Source of the DNA: Enterobacteriaceae bacterium LSJC7
GTDB taxonomy: Bacteria; Pseudomonadota; Gammaproteobacteria; Enterobacterales; Enterobacteriaceae
NCBI GenBank assembly: GCA_000302695.1
Contig: AMFN01000001.1
Coordinates: 62,001-126,000, forward strand
Direction of reading: 5' to 3'
DNA length: 64,000 nt
Shown in pieces: positions 1 to 8,587 of this stretch. The translations under genes were made by a program, and so were the position numbers. How positions within the stretch are numbered: position 1 is the stretch's first letter; the number at the start of each line of letters is the position of its first letter. A model generated the notes under the pieces. It was not told the DNA's origin and did not search any database. It worked only from the letters and a program-made list of their open reading frames with translations.

Positions 1-134
1 GTTTGACCATTGATGCTTACAGAACATGTTTGATCGGTCACTTCACCTTCAAAGGTTACAGTGGGGGTAGAAAAGGCAGTGCAAGGCAGAATAGCCAGAG
101 CGATAACGGCTGTAACTTTTGTAAATTGAATCAT
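1..134 (-). CDS. Fimbrial major-subunit-like protein, N-terminal part (cut by window edge)
   Basis: Forty-four codons are visible, starting at the ATG at 134-132 behind an AAGGA ribosome site. The translation has a lysine-containing start, a hydrophobic signal core (AVIALAILPCTAF) and then VTFEGEVTDQTCSVSINGQ. A V-x-F-x-G-x-V strand followed by a cysteine is the usual beginning of mature type 1-like pilins exported by the chaperone-usher route. The second cysteine, the receptor strand groove and the rest of the fimbrial operon would lie left of the window. Major versus minor subunit cannot be decided from the first 44 residues. Confidence 0.72.
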   Translation of the reverse strand, partial: MIQFTKVTAVIALAILPCTAFSTPTVTFEGEVTDQTCSVSINGQ

Positions 135-1051
135 ATATATCCTTATACTATAAACTAATAAAGCATTCTTCCTGTCAGGAACTTACCTCTGCATAGAATT
201 TAAAACACATCATGCGAGGACGGGATTTTATAAGTTGAATTATGTATCGTCAATCAGGTGGGTCGTTATTTTAAACAATTCATTCATTTTCATTTATAGA
301 TGTTACCGAGAGAATAGTTGAAAAGTTTTCTTTTAGGGGATTTTCTTAGCCTGCTAATTGAGCAGTCCGCATTAATGAATTTTTCCTCACAGGCCAACAT
401 AATGTTGCTTTTTTATGGAAATTTCTTAATGGGTTAGCTGATTTGTGACAATAAAAATTCCTGGGTTTTGATGGTAAACAGGTGAGAGATTTCAAGGTAT
501 TTGATGAGCTAAGTCTGTTAAAAGTGGCCGCGAGCCAACGGGAAAATATCTCACTTTAATGCTGCCATGTTAAAGGGTGTCAGCGGTTACCTGAGACAGG
601 TAAAAAATCAGTGCAGTACAACATCCGCGAGGAGAGCAGGTTGTTTATCAGTTCTCGGTCGCGCTTGAATTGCTTTAGCGCTGCTTTTAAACCCGGTTCA
701 GACGTGCCATGCGAAAGGCATTTGCAGTGAAAACCGCGATACCTTGAAATGTCATGAGCGCCAGGGGCCAGGCGCTCGGAAGTCGGGCCACGTCACTATG
801 GCATGGTGTGCTAGTCAGCGTGGCTGTGATGTGTGCATGCCGCTATGCCTGAGCTTCAACACACCTTCCAGGGCGCTGGCGTATGATTAACTGTCTGCCG
901 CGGCTTGTTGGCGCTGGCCGGTGCAATACGTGTGATTTTGCTCCTGTAGCCTGATTATGGGGGCCATTTTTGACAGGTATGTCGCTGTATGTTTATCAAT
1001 CAACTCATAGAATGGTCAGGATGTAGTCTCACCTGACCAGGATGAACGTAA
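135..1051. other. Gene-free stretch upstream of the fimbrial gene
   Basis: About 0.9 kb with no credible gene. It must hold the promoter of the leftward fimbrial gene and of the rightward gene at 1052. A clear inverted repeat (GAGCGCC / GGCGCTC, arms about 756-762 and 771-777) is not followed by a T-run, so I do not call it a terminator. I looked for the 9-bp TTGGGGCCA inverted repeats that flank the E. coli fim switch and did not find a pair. Confidence 0.5.
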
Positions 1052-1651
1052 ATGGAATTAAAAGACGTATTATCAATGCTTATCGCCGCAATACCCACCC
1101 TGATTGGTGTCTGGAAATTATTCAAAGACGTAAACTGGTCGCTGCCTAAGACCACAAAATATAATCATTTACTGGATAACTATTCAGCCTGTCTTGAGCC
1201 TCTGGAAGTCGCTTTTCTTCAGTCTGAGATTAAAAAAGAAGTTAAAAAAAACGTATTGAGGGTACTCAACCCAGCGTTCAGAAATATGTTGTTATACGTG
1301 CGTGCGAACTGCCATTTAGATATGGCATCCTGGCGCTGGGTGCATCTGGCGCCACACATTCAGATGAAGTACGGTAAGTTTTTTATCAGGTATAAGGGTA
1401 AGTACCGTCTGTATCGCTGGGGGTTTCGGGGGTTCGCCGCTTTCTATTTTGCTGTTGGTACGCTCTATGCTGTGCGCATATACAACCCAAATGTACTTGT
1501 TTATCAATTTCTGGCGATGATGCTTTTTCTGGCATGTATATTTATGGGCGGCATTTTTTGGGGACTGTTACCGGGCAAGAAAATAATTAAAAAATATAAC
1601 GTTGAGCTTTTAAAAATTGATGGGGCAGGTTTTAGTGCCTGCCGTCAGTAA
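1052..1651 (+). CDS. Unrecognised membrane protein, 199 aa
   Basis: I do not recognise this family. The protein has a hydrophobic N-terminal segment (about residues 6-22), a basic, aromatic-rich middle (about 60-123, many Lys/Arg/Trp/Tyr) and two adjacent C-terminal membrane segments (about 124-142 and 148-173), then a short charged tail. An AGGA site lies 9 bases before the ATG. Codons are A/T-rich compared with the backbone genes, which suggests recent acquisition. It stands alone between the fimbrial gene and a small lipoprotein gene, so context gives no function. Confidence 0.6.
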   Translation: MELKDVLSMLIAAIPTLIGVWKLFKDVNWSLPKTTKYNHLLDNYSACLEPLEVAFLQSEIKKEVKKNVLRVLNPAFRNMLLYVRANCHLDMASWRWVHLAPHIQMKYGKFFIRYKGKYRLYRWGFRGFAAFYFAVGTLYAVRIYNPNVLVYQFLAMMLFLACIFMGGIFWGLLPGKKIIKKYNVELLKIDGAGFSACRQ

Positions 1652-1822
1652 ACTTTAAGCGCCCGGAAGCGACGGGTGGAATAGGGTTAATACCGTGCCC
1701 TGGCTACAGATACTGGACGCAACCTGGCGAGCGACAGATGTGTTCACCACAACGGTTGTCCGTGGTGTGCAGTCATTTACGGTGTGCTGCCGACAGCAGC
1801 GCGGCTGAGGCACGCGTATGGT

Positions 1823-2020
1823 TCAGGCTTTCGGGCGGGTTAACTCGGCTGGAATAAGCCGTGATGTAACATAAATCGACGACCTGTCAAAGTGCACATT
1901 GGCGGGGTCATCGTTGATATAGTCCAGCGCAGGAGGTAACGGGAGGCGCGGGGAGGAGGCGGCACAGCCAGCCAGAAGAAACGATAACAGTACCGCAACG
2001 GTACTTTTGGGTATCTTCAT
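1823..2020 (-). CDS. Small putative lipoprotein, 65 aa
   Basis: The start at 2020 is preferred over longer in-frame starts because it follows a good AAGGAA site and begins a textbook lipoprotein signal: MKIPKSTVAVLLSFLLAGC with an LAGC lipobox at residues 16-19. The mature part is only about 47 residues, proline-rich at first (SSPRLPLPPALDY), and resembles no family I know. Ser follows Ala after the Cys, so outer-membrane sorting is expected rather than inner-membrane retention. No neighbour points to a role; size and proline content recall phage Rz1 spanins, but there is no overlapping Rz gene. Confidence 0.55.
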   Translation of the reverse strand: MKIPKSTVAVLLSFLLAGCAASSPRLPLPPALDYINDDPANVHFDRSSIYVTSRLIPAELTRPKA

Positions 2021-2204
2021 CGATATTCCTTTCTGAAAGAGCCATCCATTGGCTTTGGTTATTTTATCAGAGTGCCCTCTTTGGGAGTTACCTAAAGTTG
2101 CGTAAATGTTTCTGGTAATCAGGCTCATACTGGCGTTGACCATGCGCCAGGGTTAACAGGATGAGCAGAATGGCATTGTGGTTAATCGGACAACACTGGA
2201 CGAT

Positions 2205-2285
2205 GAAGGCAGAAGGCAGAAGGCAGAAGGCAGAAGGCAGAAGGCAGAAGGCAGAAGGCAGAAGGCAGAAGGCAGAAGGCAGAAG
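2205..2285. repeat. Heptanucleotide tandem array, (GAAGGCA) x 11.6
   Basis: Eleven perfect copies of the 7-base unit GAAGGCA plus four bases, 81 bp in all, with sharp ends on both sides. Both strands stay open through it (KAEGRRQ repeats on +, LLPSAFC repeats on -) only because a 7-mer has no stop in any phase here; neither frame continues into a recognisable protein. Perfect short arrays like this expand and contract by slipped-strand mispairing. Confidence 0.95.
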
Positions 2286-2338
2286 CGTGGCGTGGATAAT
2301 TCCTCCACCCGGACAGGCAGGTGAAGGGGCGTTGACAA

Positions 2339-2922
2339 TTAGTCGCTGTTAAACATTATCTCTACGCGACGGCTGTCTTTATTACCGCCATCCTGCTGGC
2401 GGGAACGGCAACCGTCGCTAGTAGACGCAGTACCTTCGCCTCTGGCATTGATAATCGCCCCGTCTTTACCGCTGGTATTGTTGGCTGCACTGTCGCTTTC
2501 TGCCGTCAGCACGTAGGCATCATGCGACTTACCCGGGGTCAGGCCGCCCCAGTTGCGGTTGACCATCCCGTTGGTATCACTCCCCAGCGTGCTGCTGGCC
2601 CCGCGTGGTCAGCAACACCGTTGGTGATACGCAGCAGCTGTACCGAGTAGACCTCATTCGGATCCAGCCCGAAGACGCTCACCAGACCCATGTTGTTGCT
2701 GGGGCCGCACGCCTGCGGGTTAATCAGCTGCGTGGCAACCCGTTCACCGGCGGAGTGATAGAGCTTAACGGTATTGCTGTAGAACGTATTGATGCCGTTG
2801 CCGTCAACAATACGGCTCTTCAGGCTGGTACCGTCTGCCGCGATGTTGGTGTTTTTCACCAACGGTGTACGGGCTGCGAAATCGCTGGCATTGTGTATTA
2901 ATGATAAAATAAGACAATAACC
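2339..2922 (-). pseudogene. Frameshifted 3' fragment of a larger secreted/surface protein gene
   Basis: Two overlapping reading frames form one protein if a single base is restored near 2620. The first frame runs to VADHAG; the second continues ASSTLGSDTNGMVNRNWGG and ends VEIMFNSD. Reading upstream, the frame is stopped at 2923-2925 with no plausible start, so the 5' part is lost. The region KLYHSAGERV...VFGLDPNEVYSVQL has a faint resemblance to the C-terminal ASPIC/UnbV-type region of FG-GAP proteins, but I cannot assign it. It lies between the 7-bp array and the anion transporter gene. Confidence 0.55.
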
Positions 2923-2937
2923 TTATTTATTTCTTCT

Positions 2938-4392
2938 TTACCAGAAATGCAGCACTTTCATCCAGGCGCCGCCTAAGAGTAGCCAGATAGCGAGGGAGGC
3001 AAGGGAAACGGCGAAACTGACGCCCCACCATTGACCGGTCGTGTTGTAGCCTGAGCCAAAAAGCGCGGGTCCTGGACCGCCGGCATATTGTGTGAGTCCC
3101 ATCGACAAATTCGAGGTATACCCGAGAACCAGGGCGGCAAATAGCGGCGGTGTACCTACTGAAATTGCCACCGCCAGGAAAGCAAGATACATCGCGGAGA
3201 TATGCGCCATCGCAGAGGCAAAAAAGTAGCGGGTGTAGAAGTACACCAGCACGAGCACCAGAAACACCGTCGTCCAGTCAAAGTGGCCGATATAGCCGAC
3301 GATGCCGTCGGAAATCCAGCTAATCATGCCGTATTTGTTCAGTGCGTTGGCCATCATAACCAGTACCGCAAACCAGAACATAGTGTCCCATGCGCTGTGT
3401 TCTTCAACGATGTTTTTCCAGGACATAATATTGGCAATCAGCAGGATAGCCAGGCCGATAAACGCAGACAGCGTTGCCGGGATGCTAAAGACGATGTCGC
3501 CCACGGTCCACAGCAGTATCAGGAGTACAAAGTCGAGTGCGAGGATTTTCTCAGCCAGCGACATCGGTCCCATACTCTTTAGCTGCTGGCGGGCAATCTC
3601 AGGAATTTCCGGCGTTTTCTTAAGCTGTGGCGGATAAATCAAGTAAACTACTAACGGCAGCAGAATCAGCGCGGCAATACCTGGGACAATGGCGCCTAAA
3701 AACCACGTAGTCCAGTTAATCTCCACGCCCTGGCTACGCGCCAGTTCGGCAATAAGCGGGTTTCCGGCCATTGCAGTCAGGAACATAGTGCAGACAATGG
3801 CATCAATTTGAGAAACGCAGATCATTAAAAAAGCGCCCGCCCGGCGCGCCGTGGGGCCAGGTTCAGAGTTGTATGCTGTGGCAATAGATTGGGTGATAGG
3901 GTACATGATGCCACCGCCCCTGGCTGAGGCCGACGGAATACCCGGCCCTAACACCAAATCTGAGAGCGCCAACCCCCAGGCCACGCCCAACATACTGGAG
4001 CCACAGCGGGCAATAAACCACAGTGCCACGCGTTTACCCAGCCCGGTTTTGATAACCGCGCGTGAGATGAACATCGCAATACCAATAAGCCAGATGGTGC
4101 TGTTGGCAAAGCCTGACAGCGCGCCCACTTTATCGCCTTTGGCGGCAAGTGGCGTCACCTCGGTCAGCGCCGAGACAATCAGCGCAATCATCGTCACGGC
4201 TCCCATTGGCAGCACCTTGAGGATAATGGCGAAAATCGTGGCGGCGAAAATAGCGAACATGTGCCAGGCGTTGGCCTCAAGCCCTGCGGGTGGGGGCGTG
4301 AACCAGATAATAGCGCCTGATAACACAGCCAGGACTCCCTTCCACAGTGGGAAAGCGAGTTTAACTGTTACTGACGGCATCTCTTTTTTCAT
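2938..4392 (-). CDS. DASS-family anion (di/tricarboxylate) transporter, CitT/TtdT/YbhI-like
   Basis: The protein of 484 aa has about 12 hydrophobic segments and ends in VLHFW. Hallmarks of the divalent anion:sodium symporter family include the FANSTIWLIGIAMFI segment, the GPGIPSASARGG loop, MAGNPLIAEL (the N-P motif of the first anion-binding hairpin) and GLTQYAGGPGPALFG near the C-terminus. CitT, TtdT and YbhI of E. coli are 477-487 aa, so the length fits. I choose the start at 4392 (MKKEMPSV) because GGGAAG precedes it; an upstream ATG would add 23 non-membrane residues. The substrate (citrate, tartrate, succinate or similar) cannot be told. No catabolic gene adjoins it. Confidence 0.85.
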   Translation of the reverse strand: MKKEMPSVTVKLAFPLWKGVLAVLSGAIIWFTPPPAGLEANAWHMFAIFAATIFAIILKVLPMGAVTMIALIVSALTEVTPLAAKGDKVGALSGFANSTIWLIGIAMFISRAVIKTGLGKRVALWFIARCGSSMLGVAWGLALSDLVLGPGIPSASARGGGIMYPITQSIATAYNSEPGPTARRAGAFLMICVSQIDAIVCTMFLTAMAGNPLIAELARSQGVEINWTTWFLGAIVPGIAALILLPLVVYLIYPPQLKKTPEIPEIARQQLKSMGPMSLAEKILALDFVLLILLWTVGDIVFSIPATLSAFIGLAILLIANIMSWKNIVEEHSAWDTMFWFAVLVMMANALNKYGMISWISDGIVGYIGHFDWTTVFLVLVLVYFYTRYFFASAMAHISAMYLAFLAVAISVGTPPLFAALVLGYTSNLSMGLTQYAGGPGPALFGSGYNTTGQWWGVSFAVSLASLAIWLLLGGAWMKVLHFW

Positions 4393-5118
4393 CTTCTTTC
4401 TTCCCTGTTTTTTTTCGTATCTTCGGGGCTGAGGTGAATAACACGTATTGATGTGAATCAACCTTCATCGCTGCGTTTACGTTCACCTGGGGAAAAACAG
4501 AGCAAAGATGAGATCCAGTGCCTTATTTTCTAAAGCTGCCTGACGGTTTATTTTTTCTCCTTGAGTGGACTTTAATTTTTTATTGACCAGCCCGTTATTT
4601 CATAAAAACAGCAAAACCCCCCGCAGGCCTTGATAGTCGCAGGCTGTGCAAATCAGAAAATTGTTCTCCATTATTCACGGGTGACGGACAGTAGAATCCG
4701 GTAGCGATTCACTCTTTTTCCTGTTTTGTGTTTTTTTCAGCGCCTGAACCGGTCTTAAATATCGTCATTAGTAGGCTTGGTTGCTTTAATGGCATAAAAC
4801 AGACATATCCATGAAAACAAAAACGCACAGCCTGTTTACATCCCAGGTTTTGCTCTGCACCCCTTAACCCATTCACTGTCGATGACATCCCGTTAATCAT
4901 CGGGCTTCAAGTAAACGGAGTATTCCACTGTTCCACCAGCCGCCCCGACACCCTAACCAGACACGACAAATCCCCCCGCCGCGAGGCGGGCTCACCAGCC
5001 CCCATCGACATCACTTCTCCCTCCATCAATAAGAAAAAAAATTCCTTCTTGCGCATTATCCTAATTTTCCGTAAACCTGCGTAGAATAGTTAACCACCAC
5101 GGAGCAAAAGGAGATGCG
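4393..5118. other. Gene-free stretch with a dispersed-repeat copy
   Basis: About 0.7 kb between divergent genes. It contains the repeat copy listed at 4861-4926. It also holds an inverted repeat CCCGCC-GCGA-GGCGGG (4975-4990) with no T-run. A TAGAAT (5082-5087) could be the -10 element for the gene at 5119, but no good -35 lies 16-18 bases upstream. No coding frame in it looks real. Confidence 0.5.
4861..4926. repeat. Diverged copy of dispersed intergenic repeat (see 51159-51224)
   Basis: Aligned by eye with 51159-51224 in the same orientation, about 70% of positions agree over 66 bases, including an identical CCCTTAACCC block at the start and CTTCA-GT-AACGGA near the end. Both copies lie in non-coding gaps. 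The paired helices of the second copy are not preserved here; this copy instead has a CCCG...CGGG pairing. Confidence 0.55.
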
Positions 5119-5526
5119 ATGTACCGTTGGAATATGCTGGCGCTGGTCGCCATCGCACTGACGCTTCAGATCAGTGCCGCTAAGGCAGAGAGCTGCCGCA
5201 CAGCCGAACAGCAGGATTTGCTGTGCTTCACGCCAGTAAACGGCGCTCACCCGCGCAGCGGCGAGCCGCCTGCGTCAGGCAGCAACGTGCCTGTCTCATC
5301 GGCAGAGTTTTGGGGCAGTAACACCACGGTTTCCGACGCCACACCGGGAGACACGCAGGACCGACGGCTGCCAGAAAACACCGGAATTACCTCGCATACC
5401 GACAGCTGGGGCAAAACCACCTACTACAATATGCATGGGCTGGCGATAGGCTCATCGACCAAAGATATTGCGGGCAATGTGCATTATCGGGATCAAAATG
5501 GCACCGAGGTAGACCGCCTCTGGTAG
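5119..5526 (+). CDS. Secreted protein of unknown function, 135 aa
   Basis: A strong AAAGGAGA site precedes the ATG. The first 23 residues are a typical Sec signal peptide ending AAKA, giving a mature periplasmic or exported protein of about 112 aa. There are two cysteines at residues 26 and 36, then a Ser/Thr/Gly/Pro-rich stretch, and a C-terminal part with two spaced units of the type Y-x-(MHG or DQNG). I do not recognise the family. It stands alone; the next gene to the right is a broken response regulator. Confidence 0.6.
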   Translation: MYRWNMLALVAIALTLQISAAKAESCRTAEQQDLLCFTPVNGAHPRSGEPPASGSNVPVSSAEFWGSNTTVSDATPGDTQDRRLPENTGITSHTDSWGKTTYYNMHGLAIGSSTKDIAGNVHYRDQNGTEVDRLW

Positions 5527-5755
5527 TCGCTTACTGGCGCGCTCTGGCGGCTGCGTGCAGACCGCGCCGGTCAATGCGCATCCCTGTCCCGGTTGGCAGC
5601 AGCCCCTGTACTGAGTGAACGCTCACCTCATGCAGGCGCTTTGTCTGCCGAGGCTGGTTACCGCCTCCGGCCACCACCTACTTTCCCGCCCGACTTTTCA
5701 GATAGCCATTATCGGATACACTCAATTTATCCTTCCCCGTCAGACGGATATATCC

Positions 5756-6217
5756 GTGGAACATATCGATCATATTCTGATAGTCGACGACGACCGTGAT
5801 ATTCGCAGTTTAATTGCCGATTATCTGCAAAAGGCCGGGCTACGCACCAGCGTGGCGGCCAGCGGTAAACAGATGCGCGCCATGCTGGCAGCTATGCCCG
5901 TAGATTTGATTGTGCTGGATATCATGATGCCCGGCGATGATGGCCTGGCGTTGTGTCGCGAGTTACGCAGCGGGCCAAATAAAACGGTGCCGGTGCTGAT
6001 GTTGACCGCGCGCGGTGAGGATACCGATCGCATTGTCGGCCTGGAGATGGGCGCTGATGATTATCTGGTGAAGCCATTTGTCGCCCGCGAACTGCTGGCG
6101 CGCATCAAAGCCATCCTGCGCCGCGCCCGGATGCTGCCGCCGAACCTACAGATCACCGAGGCCGGGCGTTTGCTGGCGTTTGGCAACTGGCATCTTGATA
6201 CTTCCGCGCGCCATCTG
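5756..6217 (+). pseudogene. Response regulator (OmpR type), truncated: receiver domain kept, DNA-binding domain lost
   Basis: From a GTG at 5756 the frame encodes VEHIDHILIVDDDRDI, the phospho-acceptor motif DLIVLDIMMPGDDG, the conserved MLTARGEDTDR and GADDYLVKPF, then the linker LLARIKAILRRARMLPP. These are the acidic pocket, acceptor Asp, Thr and Lys of a CheY-like receiver. The linker leads into the start of a winged-helix domain (FGNWHLDTSARHL) and then similarity stops abruptly near 6217. The frame stays open to 6664, but that part is the antisense of the neighbouring hydrolase gene. No sensor kinase gene is present. Without the output domain it cannot bind DNA. Confidence 0.8.
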
Positions 6218-6889
6218 CCAGATAAGCTTCGCAAAGGCCTCGCGGTTAGCCTCGTAGCCTTCTCGCCCGCGCTCGGTGGCAAAGTAAAACTGATACCACC
6301 AGGTAAGTTCAGCGACAGGGGGCAACGGTGCTTTGTTGGCCTGCTGGCTGCCAATCAGATAACCGCTGACCGACACCAGCGCTTTACAGCGCTCCGGCCA
6401 CAGTGCTGCCACAATATTGGCGGTGCGTGCTCCCCAGTCAAAACCGCCAATTACCGCCTGCTTAATCTTCAGGGCGTCCAGAAACGCAACAGCATCCACT
6501 GCCAGCGCCGCCTGTTGGGCGTTACGTACCGTATCCGTCGACAAAAAGCGCGTGCTGCCGTAGCCACGCAGATGTGGGATCACAACACGAAAGCCTGCCG
6601 CCACAAGCTTTGGCGCCACATCAACAAAGCTGTGAATGTCGTAAGGCCAGCCGTGCAGCAGTAGCACCGGCTCACCGTCGCGCGGACCGGTGTCAACATA
6701 ACCCACGTTCAGCTCACCTGCATGAATTTGCTGAATGTCACTGAAGGCGGCGCTGGGTTTAGCGGCGGGGGCGTTGGCCGGTTCGGTAGTGGCCGCGTGC
6801 GCGTTGCCGAGTTTTAGTTCAAACGCGGCCAGACCGAGTGCGGTGGCCTGCAACAGACGGCGTCGCGTCGGGTTTATCCGTTCCTGCAT
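6146..6889 (-). pseudogene. Tat-exported alpha/beta hydrolase, C-terminus lost
   Basis: Starting at 6889 behind AGGAG, the protein has a twin-arginine signal (PTRRRLLQATALGLAA, cleaved after NAHA). It continues as an epoxide-hydrolase/haloalkane-dehalogenase-like alpha/beta fold: oxyanion motif LLHGWPYDIHSF and nucleophile elbow GGFDWGA with Asp as nucleophile. Similarity runs into the cap region (EAFAKLIWQ) and stops at about 6218. The remaining codons read through what was the antisense of the response regulator. The catalytic His near the C-terminus is therefore missing, so the product should be inactive. Confidence 0.78.
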
Positions 6890-7129
6890 GGGATGCTCCT
6901 CGTTGGGATGGCAACAGAGATAACGCGGCAGCGCGGCGCAAAACGGCACGGCTGTCCGCACGCTACCATTTAAGGCGCACCGGGTGTCCTGAATGTGTCT
7001 GCAACAGGGCGGTTATGTATCTCAGTGTATCTGGAGGGTGACGTATCCCCACGTAATGCTGCGTTTTCTTTCCACAAGGAGTCCGCTAAGATTGATGGCA
7101 TACTGAACATGTTGCCGAAGGAACCGTCA

Positions 7130-7609
7130 GTGGATGCCAGGAAAAGTGCTTTTGAAACCGAGCCAGGCTGCCTTCATGAACACCGCTTTCGCCGTGAGGA
7201 GTATCCCTTTTTCTGGCTGGTAAACGTGCAGGCCCGCTACAGCCAACTACTGGAAATTGAACTGAAAAAAATCGGACTGGATATTTCGCGCTTCCGTGTG
7301 CTGACGCTGGCGTGGAAATACCGTACCGCTACGATTACCCAGCTTGCGCAATATGCGGTGATTAAAATGCCCACCGTCACCAAAATTGTGGTGCGCCTGC
7401 GCGACGACGGGCTGGTGATAACCCGCGCCAGCCGCGCCGATGGCCGCGTCACCGAGGTGCAACCCACCGAGGCCGGGGTAGCGAAAGCCGAGCAGGCACA
7501 TGTGCTGGCGACGCGTATTTTTGACCGTGCGTTTAAGGGGATCCGCCCGGCACAGGTGGATAAAATGAACCTGATACTGGCCCAGATCCTGACCAACCTG
7601 AACGACTGA
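7130..7609 (+). CDS. MarR-family transcriptional regulator, 159 aa
   Basis: Helix-turn-helix region ATITQLAQYAVIKMPTVTKIVVRLRDDGLVIT followed by the wing RASRADGRVTEVQPTEAG is the MarR fold; flanking helices (residues about 25-45 and 130-159) form the dimer interface. I choose the GTG at 7130 because AAGGAA lies 6 bases upstream; an ATG at 7109 and one further upstream are in frame but have no ribosome site. It is divergent from the alpha/beta hydrolase remnant and upstream of the amidase and flavin reductase remnants, so it probably once controlled that catabolic cluster. The gene itself looks intact. Confidence 0.8.
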   Translation: MDARKSAFETEPGCLHEHRFRREEYPFFWLVNVQARYSQLLEIELKKIGLDISRFRVLTLAWKYRTATITQLAQYAVIKMPTVTKIVVRLRDDGLVITRASRADGRVTEVQPTEAGVAKAEQAHVLATRIFDRAFKGIRPAQVDKMNLILAQILTNLND

Positions 7610-7659
7610 CCGCGCCGGTACAGTCGTGTTCACTGCGTCACAAAACAAGTCAAAATTAC

Positions 7660-8076
7660 CGCGTAGCAGCCGCGTCTGCACTGCTGGCGGGAGCCGCCCG
7701 TGCGGATATAGATGCACTGATTGCCGGGGCGCTGGCAACTCACGGTGTGCGCTATCACCGCGCTGAACTAAAGATACGGCTGCGTTTTAGCGCCGCCATT
7801 GATGCGCTGCTCGAACGCCACGGCGTACTGCTGCTGCCCGCGCCGCCGGACCTGCCGCCAACCCTTGAAGAAGCGCGCGATCCGCTTTTCGTGGTCAACC
7901 TCACCCGGCTACTGTGGCTGTTTAACCTGAGCGGCCATCCGGCGCTGGTGCTGCCGGTCGGCGAGATAGACGCTCGCCCGGTGGCGCTACAGCTGGTGGG
8001 CCGCAAAGGGCACGAGCGCGCGCTGCTTGAGTTCAGGCTGTGGAAGTACTGCCGTGTGGAAGCCCGTACCGGGTGA
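7660..8076 (+). pseudogene. Amidase-signature enzyme, C-terminal remnant
   Basis: The frame from about 7660 reads LLAGAARADIDALIAGALATHGV, then RLRFSAAIDALLERHGVLLLP, then FNLSGHPALVLPVGEIDARPVALQLVGRKGHE. This is the end of an amidase-signature family protein: the substrate-channel helix, the L-L-P turn and the conserved G-x-P-A-x-x-L-P-x-G block followed by P-x-x-L-Q-L-V-G. The Lys-Ser-cisSer catalytic core that should precede it is gone; only the MarR gene lies upstream. The longest frame with a start (GTG 7747) gives 109 aa and cannot be active. Confidence 0.72.
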
Positions 8077-8109
8077 GAATTGATTATTCAGGCGTAAAAG
8101 GGGCACGTT

Positions 8110-8587
8110 ATGGTGGATACCACGGCTTTTCGTGATGCGATGGCGATGCTGGGTGGTGCAGTATCGATTGTCACCACTGCGGGTCAGGAGGGGAAAGTAG
8201 GCATGACGGCGTCTGCGGTTTACAGCGTAACAGATTCCCCTGCGACGGTGCTGGTTTGCATTAACCGCAGTGCCTGGGCACACAGGCAGTTTATGCAAAA
8301 CGGCATCCTTTGCGTCAACGTCCTGGGCGTCGGGCATCAGGCGAAACCGTCATATCGGGATGGAGGAGCGATTTTCGACCCACACCTGGCGCGAGCTTGT
8401 GACCGGTTCACCTGCGCTTGAAGGGGCGTTGGTGAGCGTTGACTGTCGTATTGTTGCCTGCCATGACGCGGGGAGCCATACGGTATTTTATGGCGAAGTT
8501 CATGGCATCAAATCAGGAGAAAGTCGCGATGCGCTGATTTATTTCAATCGCGATTATCATGGTGTGCAGTCCGTACGTTTTTCATGA
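8110..8587 (+). pseudogene. Flavin reductase (RutF/HpaC type) with a frameshifting deletion
   Basis: The first frame (8110 on) matches the N-terminal half of small FMN reductases: [39 protein letters not shown], then [14 protein letters not shown]. Similarity then jumps to the +1 frame at about 8365: [28 protein letters not shown], then YFNRDYHGVQ to 8587. Compared with RutF, roughly 17 bases between GHQ and MEERF are missing, which breaks the frame. An intact enzyme would supply reduced flavin to a two-component monooxygenase; no such oxygenase gene is nearby. Confidence 0.78.

Noticed and set aside
755-778. GAGCGCC/GGCGCTC hairpin as a terminator
   Set aside because: No T-run on either side and no gene ending nearby.
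1823-2143. Longer 106-residue version of the small lipoprotein
   Set aside because: The longer start has no ribosome site and would bury the lipoprotein signal in mid-protein.
2153-2352. Two opposite-strand open frames through the 7-bp array
   Set aside because: They exist only because the repeat has no stop codons; neither has a ribosome site or a recognisable flank.
6218-6664. C-terminal extension of the response regulator as a new fusion domain
   Set aside because: This part is simply the antisense of the alpha/beta hydrolase gene.
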